Shown: positions 11,301 through 23,600 of the stretch, in pieces
Position numbering within the stretch: the first letter of the stretch is position 1
Layout of the letters: each line of letters opens with the position of its first letter
From: Hyalella azteca
Taxonomy: Eukaryota; Arthropoda; Malacostraca; Amphipoda; Hyalellidae
Reading direction: 5' to 3'
Assembly: GCF_000764305.2 (NCBI RefSeq)
Contig: NW_025934582.1
Span: 248,001-312,000 of the forward strand
DNA length: 64,000 nt
The notes under the pieces: generated by a model
What the model saw: only the letters and a program-made list of their open reading frames with translations
The model's database searches: none
What the model was told of the DNA's origin: nothing
Program-made: the position numbers and the translations under genes

Positions 11301-14300
11301 TGCATTAACTTTACTCAGCCTCAGAACTAGAAGCCGCAGACTACGCTTGAACTCTGTAATCCAGGCAAGCGACACACTGCCGAAAGATAATAGCGCCGTA
11401 GGTCTTCAGCCAATGCTTAAGCATGCTCGCTCATAAGCAGGCAGTTCACCATCCGGCTGTACCTACCCCGGCCAAACTCTTCTGGCCTAACCTATTCACG
11501 CTGTCCTGTCCCGGCTCACAACCTTCTTGCAGCCAATGACTGGCTCTACCAGCGCACTTGGACCGCCTTTCTAACTTCTTGCAGCCAATGAGGTTAGGTT
11601 AGGTCCGCTCAGGTTTGTTTTGGGTAGAGAAAGGTTGCAGCTCGTATAGGTTAGGCCTGAAGAGGTTTGGCCAGATGCAGTATGGCCATGTTTACCTTTG
11701 GCAAGCTTATTTTGTGGCGGTGGACATATACGGCGCTATCGCTTTGAGCACTTGACTTCATTGGCCGTTATGCACTCTAACGTTCTTGCCTATGGAAAGG
11801 AATATGAACTAAGTGTGAAGTATGGCAAAGCTGGCCTCCGGCATGCGTCCCTTATACAGTCTACCTGTAGGTTATACAGTCTACCTGTAGGTTATACAGT
11901 CTACCTGTAGGTAATAAGGCCCCAATTCTCCATGGCGCCGGCAGCGAAGTCTGGTATGGCGATCATGTCTTGCTTGGGCAGCGGGTAGGGAATGTCGAAA
12001 TGTTCTTCGAAGAATTCCAAGACGGTCACTCCAGTATCCAGTGCGAACTGTGCCTGTTCTACTCCTTCACTTCTCGCGTACACTTCACAGGAGAACAATT
12101 TATATCGTTAGTTTGATTGAAGCGCAAAGGAAGCAAGAAGAAAATAGAAAATTCACAGTAAATAAAATTTTGGCTTCTCAGTTTTTTTTCTCTTTTTTTC
12201 TTAAAAGCCAAATTTGGTATTGCTCTTTTCCTTATAATTGTATTTTATAAACTTTTGGGCTGATGATGGAGCTGGTCTTCGAATCGTTGTGATGAGTATT
12301 GTGAATTTATTTGCTTATTTATTTATTTTTTTGTTTTGCTTTTAAATTTTCGGAAGAATTTTTTTCGTCTAATAATAGATCATTGCTGGTTCTTCATAAT
12401 AATACCTCGCACTTCATTCTTGTAAAAGAACAGTCTAAAATATGAAGGCCTATATTTATTTTACTTACATGTACTATAATAGGCCGATTTTTCAAATCAA
12501 CTCCAAACCCTATTATTTAAATAAAATTATGAAAAAATTGAAACATATCCCGGTTTACTACAACTTCAAATTTGTGTTAGAAATTAGTCTTATTGTACTC
12601 TATTTCAACCAATACTCAAATAATAACATAATAATTATAATAATAATAAAAGCGGTTTCAGCGTTTATTAGGCCGTACATCGCAGAACATTCCCAGCATT
12701 TTGCGGTCTCGAACTCGCAACTCACTGATGCAATTTCGCTTATGCTTAACCGCCCGGCTTCCTCGCCGATTCTGACCAGAAACTGGCGCACTGAGCGGGA
12801 TCGAACCCGCACCTCTCTGCTCCAATCTTGGTACTATGAACTTAAACCACTAGGCCACCCTGCCTGATAAAATTCATAATAACTATGAACTGATATCACC
12901 ATCGAGTTTACACGACCTTTTAAGCCATTCGTTTCTATTGTGTAAACAAGGTTTCGTTAGGGTGAATTTTAAAAATTAAAATCAACTGAATGATGGTCAG
13001 CGTTCAATCAGAAAGGACCCTGAAAACGCGATTTGTATTCTCACCTCTGAATTCGACTCCAGTGCTTGTAGTGCTGTTCAGATATTCAAAATCAGACACT
13101 ACGAAGGCCACAAGGTAGGTGGACATCGGCACACTTTCTTCAAACTTAGCCAACACCCACCCTGGTTGGTCATCTCTGCGGACGACATGAACTCGGTTAT
13201 TAGCAGTAATTTATAATTAAATTATGTAGAGTAACAGAATTAAGTGTAGTACTTTACATTAGTTGGAGTGTTTTATAATGATGGTTAAATTTGATACTTG
13301 AAAATATAATGGACTCACACAGGAGCCGTTGAACTTAGTGGCATGTTGGAGATGACAGTCTTGTTTTCATGAATAATGGAAATAGAGAAGTTTGCCTTCA
13401 AAGCAGGCTCGTCGAAGCATGGGAAGGCTCTTCGGGCGTCTGTCGGCTGGAACTGAGTCGTTGCGATGTACCTGGAAATGTATAAACAATATTGACTAAA
13501 TAAATAGGTACTACCATCTTAATAATCCAGTTCTATATTTCTTTAATGAAATTTTTAACTACTATCGACAAGCATTTAAAATTTGGCTCGCTGTTCATGG
13601 CTTGGAACCATTTACATTATCTCACTACCTCCTATAATCTATTTCTTACTATATAGTATTATACATCATTGATGTCTATATGAAACTTATCTTAATATAT
13701 AGTGTTACACATCATTGAATTCATGATCCTGATCATTACACATTCCTTACACATCATTGCCTTCTTCGTCTTTGTACTCTGAGCGATAGAAGCCTCGCAG
13801 CTGATCATTCAGGAGCCCCGTATACTGCATGGAGAGCACCACCGTACGCCCGGGTTCCAAACGACGCTCCAGATGAAGGATAAAATACTCGAAGTCCTTG
13901 TGGTACTCGTAGACAGTGTGTGCGATCACAGCCCCATCTTGCGTGTTCTCTGTTACCTAAATTCGAGAGAAAAACGCTCTTGCATCCGCAGCCATAAAAT
14001 AATTCCATTCTAAGATAGGTTAAGCGCTCCAAGTATGAACGCGTTCAAGAACAGACTAGATAAAGCTATGGAAAAGTATATATTCAGATTTGAAATGCCT
14101 AGCTCCTTATCGAACCCGGTGGAAGTCTAGTAGCTGCTTCAAACTATCGTCAGTCATGAAAAAAAATCCGGTCAAATGACACGATTTTAGATCTTCTATG
14201 AACAAGGCACGAAAAGGAAAAGAATCGGCGACAGGCCACATCAGGCCTACACTTCAGCGTCGACATCACTATGCTATGTTATGTTATGTTATGTTATGTT

Positions 14301-14642
14301 ATGTTATGTTATGTTATGTTATGTTATGTTATGTTATGTTATGTTAAAGGAATTGAATCTCAAAGTTATTTTGAGACCTGGTGCATTTGCATACTAATAG
14401 TGACAGAAGGCTTCAACGATAAACCGTCAACAATTGAGTACCTGAATGGAGTTCCTTTTCACTTCAATGTCAGCCATGTGCAGAACAATGCGAGAAGTAG
14501 CACTCAGGACATCGATTGTAATGGTCACTTGACCATCGATGGAAAAATTTCCTCCAATGAATGGCTGAAGCGTGACGTCGTAGTGGACTGGCGAGAGCGC
14601 AAGCGGCAGTCTGATTGTCAGGGGCGGCTCCAGAGAAATGTT
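5400..14642 (-). CDS. Aminopeptidase N, second M1 ectodomain
   Basis: Exons in transcript order: 14642-14442, 13956-13751, 13471-13319, 13175-13045, 12082-11905, 10848-10665, 10228-10072, 9926-9845, 8384-8204, 8109-7794, 7694-7555, 7446-7256, 6853-6683, 6563-6420, 6156-6078, 5540-5400. The encoded domain starts [18 protein letters not shown] and ends EILSIVTQ plus stop. It keeps GAMEN (residues 279-283 of this half), HELAH (315-319) and NEGFASY. The catalytic Tyr position reads LFNKG, so it is Phe401. It has no signal peptide, anchor, stalk or start codon of its own. The exon ending at 7794 is followed by GC instead of GT. The Tyr-to-Phe change suggests low or altered activity; this is inference from the family mechanism. 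Confidence 0.88.
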
Positions 14643-17600
14643 CTAAGATTACAGGAGAAAAACAATGTCTATTATGGTAACAAATGAAATTTTAATCATG
14701 CGAAAAACTCATAATCTGGGGGTGAACTGCTATACTCGTGAGCGAAAAAGTCAGCAATCATAATATCATAGCTCAAAATATTGTGTACCTGAAACATTTT
14801 TAATGTAGAAAGTTTCGATATTCCCACATATATTTTATTATTATAGCGGTTTCAGCGTTTATTAGGCTGTAAGCCTGTCGCCGAACATCGTAGAACATTC
14901 ACAATACTTGTTGCGGACTGGAACCCGCACCTCTCTGCTCCAATCCTGGTACTCTGAACAGTAACCTCTGGGCCACTCTGCCCAGCGGTTATTGTCAACA
15001 GAGGTTCATCTTAAACTTTATAATTTATTTTGTTAAAATGCTACTTATTTCCAAAAGATGAAATAAAAATGTGCCCTCACCAGCCACGATGCTATGGAAC
15101 CATAATTATTCTCCACCCATGCTATGTTGGTCGTGGTGCGGTCAATGGCTTGATCTACAGCCTGTGTCGCAGTGCTCAGAGTTTGGCTATTGTTCCATTT
15201 GAACTGCAGTAGCTGCGATGTAAAAAACAGAACATGTGTGGAATGTTTCACTGTGTGCTATGGTTTTATTCGAATGGACATTAAGTTATTATTGTAAACA
15301 TATTTCTGCACTTTCAAGCGAAAACTTCGGCAACCCTATCAAACAATTTACAAAATGAGTGATGTTATTACATTGATATTAAGGAAATCTTTCAATGCGG
15401 AGATGGGAATTAATTGCTGTAAGAATAGTGGACAGAGGAGAAATTTGTTATTGTATAATATTTTTGGCTTTAATTATGTTTTGTCTCCTTGTACAAACCT
15501 CATCCAATTCATCTTGAGTCGAGAATTCTTTAGTTGCGTAATCAACAAGCCGACTTAGAGTTGTGAAGGCGTCAGACCTGAACAAAAATTGCGATTCAAA
15601 CACTTGATAAAAATATTTCGATTATTGTCAAAAAACACTCATAAAAATAATAGTCAAAGTACTGTGCCTTCTTCAATAATTCTCAGAAAACAATTTCAGA
15701 ATGTCGGCAATATTCGCATTCGTGAAAGATTTGAAGCTCACGTTGCTGCTATTGTTTCCCAGTTTTCGTTCAAATATCGCCAGGCAATTGCCTTGCCGAC
15801 ATCGTTGGCAGCGACTGAAGCGAAGACCGTTGTCGCATCTTGCTTCCTGATTCCACTGCCTTCTGTGAATGCCATTTCCAGGTACCTGTTGTTGAAGGTA
15901 ACCGAAATACCGGCTGAATTGTTTATTTCTTCTTCTTCGTCAAATTATATCGGAACAAACATAAAGGGGTAACTAAACTCACGTTCTAGATTATCATTTC
16001 AACACTTGAAAATTTTAAATACAATATCTATGAATATTTCTATAGATATATTGCAAACTTTGTAACTCACTTCTGGAGGATCGTAGTGTTTCTAGAGCAG
16101 CCGAGAGCTCGAAGAAACAGGACCTGTTCAGTGGCGAGCTTGGTCTCCAAGTAACGGCCCCACATGACGTCCCACTCTTCATTGCCACCCTCAGCGATGC
16201 CAACGCAGTACACGGTGGACTTGAGGGACGGAGGCACTGCGCTATGATGGGTTTATCCATAAAATGGAATGAAGGTTAAAATGTGGATGTTGAAGCTTTG
16301 CGGAAAAATTCAAGTTTATCACACTTGTTTCATGTCACTGAACTGATAGGAAAATATGAATTTTTTACATTCGAAAAATTTGCAGTGATACCCACGTTAA
16401 TATCTGGGAAGCATTACTATTGAGCCATTCGTCGAAATATTTGGTAGCTTTGGCGATGCAAGTTGTGTGTCCCAAATGGCATGCCTGAGTCACGGTTGAT
16501 GCGAACAATAATTGTTCTTGGTGAGACATCGAGCTCTCCGACATCAACAGCATTTCGTCGTACAGAGGAGATATCAGGCCAAGAAGGAAGCTCTGAGTAG
16601 AGGTAGAGACGCGTGGTTAGCAGAATTACTTACGATTAGATTAAATTACTGAGCAATGGAGGGTACTATTAAAAGACTTTCTAGTTTCGTTGGTGATGAT
16701 TGTAAAGAGTTTCTCATGCTGACCAATCAGAAGGTCTGCCGGTAAACATGCTCTCTTACCGTGAGCTGCTGGTAGTCTGGCCTGCCGGTAAACTTTCTCT
16801 TTTACCGTGAGCTGCTGGCAGTCTGGTCTGCCGGTAAACATGCTCTCTTACCGTTAGCTGCTGGTAGTCTGGTCTGACTTTTACCGTGAGCTGCTGGCAG
16901 TCTGGTCTGCCGGTAAACATGCTCTCTTACCGTGAGCTGCTGGTAGTCTGGTCTGCCGGTAAACATGCTCTCGAGGTAATTGAGATTGCGGATTGCAGAC
17001 GCCCATGGCACGTAAGCTCGTTCCGATTTCAGGTATGTGCACAGTTCCAGGGCTGTCTGGTACGAAACGATTCCTGAAAAAAACGAAAGAAACCGATTTA
17101 TTTTTCACTCAAAAATCAGGCATCAATTCTTTCTTTTAACAATCCAAATTAAGCAAAAATTACAAAGTAATCAATATACAATGGACACTTAAAGAGCTCC
17201 GCAAATCTGAAAATCCAATACCCAAACATCGCTTATAAAATCTGTTACTGTTATCTTAGAACAATGCCGAATCTTTTATCAATTCAAATAAAAATATTGC
17301 AGTGCTTCTTCTACATTGTTCAGCTTTGATATAGATGGAGACTTCGTTTGACCAGGGGTTCAAACTTACCTGCTCTCGCAAGATTTAAGACGTCGTCGAG
17401 TAGCTGAGCTCTGTTGACGACGTGTATGACTGAATGGTCGACTATCAGTTGCTGCGCAAAGGCTCTCCAGTTTGAAGCGTCGTAATTCACTCTGTAATAC
17501 CCGTACTCCTCGACGTTGAAGAGGACCCATTCGTCTGCAGGAGCCACGTCATCGAGGACCTTCACTGACTCTTGGTTACTCATCCAGGTGATGTTGTCGC

Positions 17601-20600
17601 CACTGGAGGAGCTTTTGCTGGTGTAGGTGAGAGGAATCCACCACATGTACTCGGGTCCCTCGCTAGGTCCACGTGAACCGTCAGCGAGAAAACGTTCCTG
17701 TGAATAAAGTATCAAAATAAAGTAATTAAAGTTTAAAGTGACTCATCAAAATGTGGTCAGCAAGTAGGACTTACGTTTTTTTTTCAAATATCTAACTTGG
17801 TTTACAGAAAAATCAAGGTCCAAATTTCCCGCCAATTTATTCATCATCATCAAGTTTGGATGATTTTGAGTTAATGATGACGATTGAGCTTATTTTTTCG
17901 GTTGAATCTCTGCCAGGCAGCGCGCTATACGCGTAATAAGTCACCTGCGTGACGGTAGCGCTGCCGTTTTCGTGTCTGGTGACATTGATGTAGGGATAAC
18001 CCATCTGCAGGGTCCAGGTGTCCATGATATCCTTCACAGACACGTTCGTCGGGAGGCGCCCGTCGGTCACCGCCTGCTCCGTCAGAGACTCCCACAGGTC
18101 GTCTTGGGTCGCCGCTTTGTAGGCCCTGCAATGAAAACAAAATTAATATTTTTCAGTTTATACGCTCTTTCATACCTCTTTATGACTATTTAGATTCATT
18201 TTGTTCATTTCTTTCCACAAAATTAATCGAATTTTTCCCGTGGGTATAACCAATTAATTTGCATTGCAAATGCTAATGAAGCAGTGAATATAACAAAATC
18301 AGATGTAGTGGGCACTTATTTCTTAGGCGATATCGTTTGCGGATATACCTTTATACTTTACTGCGCAAGTAGAGTTGCCTCGATTGTGCTTCAAAATTAT
18401 CCAAAAGAAGATCAGTTCCTTGATACTTGCATAGTCGTTGGTCGAAAATAAATAATGCGTAATTGCTCATAAATAATATTCCAAATCATTCAATACCTTG
18501 AAAATTAAGACATCAGCTCACATTTTGTTGAGGTAATTGGTGAGACCCTGCAGGAATGTTGTGTTTCCAAGAGAACTTCTCAACATGCGCACCATACAAG
18601 CACCTGACGAGGACCAACATTCGTCAGATCAATTTCAGGAGCTTCTAAATTTTTATTGTGTTGCATAATACAGTGCGTTGGGAAAAGTAAAAAGTAAGGA
18701 GGCTTATTACACATTGACCTAAAAAAGATCATCTAAACACGAAGGCTCTGCTTGTTCTAGTTATCATGGGCCATACATTGGAACAGAGAAGCTACGGTCG
18801 ATTTTTAGTGCTCGATTATAATATTGAATAATATTGATTATAATGCTCGACTCCGCCACGTCGATTCTAATATTGACAATAAGTTGTATGCATTAGATTG
18901 TAAATTTCAAACTAATAGATTATTTATCATGAATCTTCTTAGCAGTGACCTGTTCTCAACCTTACCAACGGGGAACAGTTATGAATATCTCGAATTACTT
19001 ATAGTATATAGTATACTTATAGTATAGTATACTAATAGTATAGTATATAGTAGTTATAGCCTTGTTTAAAACAAGCAGTACCAAAGTTATTCATAACAAG
19101 CAGTGATTGGCGTTATAAACATTGTTCGATTCGACAACTATAAATCTACGGAGCGATGCCTAACTCAATAACTTCATTAAAGCTTTAATTAGTTGGTATA
19201 AGTATAGGGCACTCGCGCGCCTGTAAACCTGATAGTTTTCTTCTCAAACATCACTTCTTCGCTGGCTGACGCAAGCCAGCTTTTCTAGAGCCAAATTTTT
19301 CAGCGAACACATCATTCGAAGCCAAATGATAGAATATCATATGACTATATAGTCTATATTATTATATGATATCATTTCTGCTAACCTTTATTGTACGATA
19401 TTAGGTCAAAGAGAGCCGTGATCTGAGCGGTGGTGTTGACCTCGACGTTGAGGGGGTGAGAAGTGAGCTGACTATCCAAGTCCATCACGAGGTGCATGTT
19501 TTCGTACACGAACATGTCCAGCAGTCCCCAGGAAGGCTCATGCTGTTTGGACAGTAACACTCATTGTTTTATTAAACATTATAACATTTTGATATTTCAC
19601 ATGACGGGAATCGGTGCAGATATGATATATATTGCTACACAGCCAATGCATTCAACGAGTAAAATAATCATATATTTCAGAATGCAAATAATTGTTCATA
19701 ATTAAGATTAATAAGGAGAATTCTAGAACAAACGATTAGTGCGCTCTTTGAAAACGCTAGCTTTCGGAAATTGAATAAGTATTAACATAATCCTTACATG
19801 ATCTAGTCCGATGTACTCGACGTACGAAGCAAAGCCTTCGTTAAGCCAGATATCCGACCACCAGGCTGGCGAGACCAGGTTCCCGAACCACTGATGGGCC
19901 AACTCGTGGGCAACCACCTGCCCCACACGCTGCTTGTTGCTCGGCGTCGACAGTACTGGGTCGTACAACATCGCTGTCTCTCTGTGCGATAGTTGGTCTA
20001 ATTTAATCTACAACATCGCTGTCTCTCTGTGCGATAGTTGGTAAAATTTAATCTACAACATCGCTGTCTCTCTGTACGATAGTTGGTCTAATTTAATGTA
20101 CAACATCGCTGTCTCTCTGTACGATAGTTGGTCTAATTTAATCTACAACATCGCTGTCTCTCTGTACGATAGTTGGTCTAATTTAATCTACAACAGATCG
20201 CTGTCTCTCTGTACGTGGTCTAATTTAATCTACAAAATGGCAGTCTCTGTACAGTAAAGATGAGACTGCTCTGATCCTATGGAGTAGAGGGGACTGCTAT
20301 GGACACAAAGGATATTCTGATTTGGGGGACAATATCGCTATCGGTCTCATTGCGCGATAGTTCTTCAGAATTAACCCAAATCATTGGTATCTCTCCAAAC
20401 TTTTATCAACAACAGTTCTTACAAAAATGTAAGACGATTCATTACGTGATGAATTTGAACACGTCAATTCATCAAAGTTCTGAAATTAAATTTAGTATTT
20501 AAATAGCTTCACGTATTTTAGAACTAATTACATATTTTGCTTATAAACATAATTTTTATCGTTGGTCCAAAACTGGGTCGTATGCGGAAATTTTTACATC

Positions 20601-23600
20601 AATATGTATTTAATCATACACTTTCACAGTATAATACCTGTAAATAATAAGTCCCCAGTTCTCCATAGCTCCGGCAGCGAAGTCTGGCACGGCCACCATA
20701 TCGAGCTTGGATAGAGGGTACTGGATTTGGAAGTAGTCTTCGAAGAACTTGAGTACAGACGGTCCCACTTCTTTGGCGTAGGCGGCCTGAGCCATCGCCT
20801 CCGGACGTGTCATCACTATAAGCCGAAATAGATTCAATATTAGAGAAGAGACTTTTCACAAGGATTTATTTCTAGCTAGACATAAGTTATTGTTTTTAAA
20901 CATAGGCCAATTTAAGAATTTTGATTAATAGATATTCTCTTCGTAATGATAGCGATAGTGCATTAAAGATAGTTTGTTTCGAAGATGACAATTCGAATCA
21001 AGATTTCTCACCGCTAAAATTGACCCTTTCTCCAACATCGATTTTTCTCACAACATTCCATTGAACGAAATCTTTTGTGAAGTCCGAAACCACGAACGCA
21101 ACCAAGTAGGTTGACATAGGAACTGTCTTTTCAAATTTATCCAAAACCCAGCCAGGTTGATCCGACCTGTTAAAAGATCGGACAATTCAGTTAAAGTTTT
21201 CAGAGTGTCGTATTTCATCGAAATGCTAGCAATAAAATAAAATGACACAATGACTGCTTATAGTTTTCCTCTAAATTTGTGTTTAACGAGACAAAATTAC
21301 GGTTTAACTACTGTGTTCATGAAAAAAAATATCAATAGATCAATTAGGTTAGTTATTCTACAGCACTACTGACAAGATCATTTATTTGTGTTTGCTTCAA
21401 ATTCAACATTTAAAGATTGAACAGAAATTTCAATGACATTTTAGAGGTCGTTAAATATTATATATGAACAGCAAGGCGATTATTTTTTATTTTATTTAAA
21501 GGCGATTAGTGGAAAAATCAGAATTGAGGTCGGGGTCTATGCTTAAGTGGCCGCGACGAAGGCGGCATTCTGAGCATCGCTCGCACCTGTCGCTACTCCA
21601 GGCTAGTAAAGTACGTTTTCTGAAGAAATCGACGGAGGAAATTTCTAGAACCAAAGCTGCTTTCATACGCTCTTTGAGTAAGTTTAAAAATTAGTATGGT
21701 GTACACAAAGCAGACCAAAGTTAAAAATGGGACAAATTATTTGAAAGGAAATAGCATCACCGCCGACACAAGATTCCAGTTCAATCTTGATTTTACGAAC
21801 TGCGTTACGTTGTTTCGTGCAAGGATAGATGTCAAATTTTTCTCAAAAATTTAAATTCTGTGCCACAAGTCATCGATATCTTGAGTTCTGTGAGCCTCAA
21901 TGCAGAACCTATCCTAAACTCTGCACACTTGCGTGCCATTTTGTGTAGCGACAGCAGTCATTCGATGATTTGCATGAACGTCTCTTTTATGCGCATGGTA
22001 AACAGCGTACACAGCCGGTATTATTAGGGCATGATCCTGAATCTCCACACAGCAAGCATACAACCCTTCCCCGCAACCGATACATTTTCCTGGCTACGGC
22101 CGAAACTCGGTGACTTTTCCATGCAAAGACGTGATCTCTTCATTGAGTTTATTGCCATGAACATCCAACCAAAAAACGTCGATGTTGAGTTTTGCAAAGA
22201 CCTTATCTCTGATAATGTTCTAATAGTCACATGATAGTGATACACCATGACCTTACTGTACGGGAACAGGTATAAATGCAGGGCTGACTCTAGGCAAAGT
22301 AAAGCTAGCTCTTGTTAAAACATTAGTTGCATATCGGTTAAATTCTGTGCGAGCGCCAAGTGCTCCAACGTTGAGTTACGCATCATTGACTTTTACGTAA
22401 CTTAACAGCCCCACGAAATTGACGAGGTTTCGGTGTTGTGCTTCTTACCACAAAGTTAGCAATTAATTTTAAACACCACCGAACATTATGCTCGACGTAC
22501 ATGGGGGAGGACCATTTGGAGTCTGCAACACCAAAGTATTTACATTTTTATCTTCATCCACGAGTTTTAGAAAACTGGAGCCTTTGAGCCAAGTCAGTTC
22601 TACTCTATAAAAAATATTAGGCTTGAAAGTTGCTATGTTTTCTGAGGTATGGCAACCAAATTGTCGAAAGAAGTCTTCACAGTATTGCAGAGTACTGTTG
22701 TTCACTGTTATACTCCAACCCGTTTTCTTGCTTGTTGGGGTAAATACTAAAATTTGAAGAAATTTCTTCCCTATTTCTTTCGTGATCATAAAATCAATTA
22801 ACATGTGATCCACTTTACTTATGACAAATTGTTTGTGGCAATCAAATTCGTAATGCGAATTTCCATCAAAGGGTTGAGCTAGTAATAACTTGGGATAAAC
22901 ATTGGCGGCCGTATCGTTTTTTCCAATATAAACATTTTTAGTCACGTTCCTTTCGATGAAAGTTGGAAAGTTCAAAACTTCATAATTAACGGACAGGAAA
23001 ATTATGCATCCCATAACCGGTTTTGCTCGATCACTGATTTGCATAAAATAAAGCTGATGCATAAGTGGTTCCTTGATCTATATGGTAAATTTGGCTCGCT
23101 CATTGTTGTCAATTTAAAACTCAATATTAGTGTGAATCATCATAAGGGTAATCCGGTGCCAAATTCTGTCGTGAATAGACCCAGGGATTTTTTTGTTGCA
23201 CATGACTGTGCCGTTAACGCTTACTAGAAGCTTCAGTCTTCCATGTTCTAAGGAAATTTCAATCGAGTCTGAAGTATTGACCATCGACCACGTTCGCCGA
23301 ACGAGAACCTATTCCCACTCGGAGTTGAATGTTTGAAAAAGGAATGTAAGAACAAGAACTGGCATAGCAGTGAGCTGAGGCGGGAAAATAATTTGATCAT
23401 TGATCGGGAAGCACGCTACTTTGTTAGACAAAAAATTGCTGCTGACATTCAAAGGAACTCCAGAAGCACCCCATATCCAGCTTAGCGATGCTGAAAATTT
23501 AACTGGAAAATCAAACTTCTTATCTTTTTGTAACTTCTTCATTGCCAATCCAGCCTGCTGAAGCTGATACTCCGTTTCATTCTGCACGCTTAATCCGACA

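Noticed and set aside
12640..12867. A functional tRNA gene suggested by A and B boxes
   Set aside because: The acceptor and anticodon arms do not pair, the body continues for 150 bp to an A/T tail, and a second diverged copy exists. This is a SINE.
14442..14642. Start of an independent second aminopeptidase gene
   Set aside because: No ATG, anchor or stalk exon and no promoter signal in the 400 bp before it, while the phase matches the upstream donor. The fused model is preferred, though not proven.
16641..17108. Separate small genes with repeated [15 protein letters not shown] peptide
   Set aside because: They are the amplified exon end of the aminopeptidase gene read in several frames.
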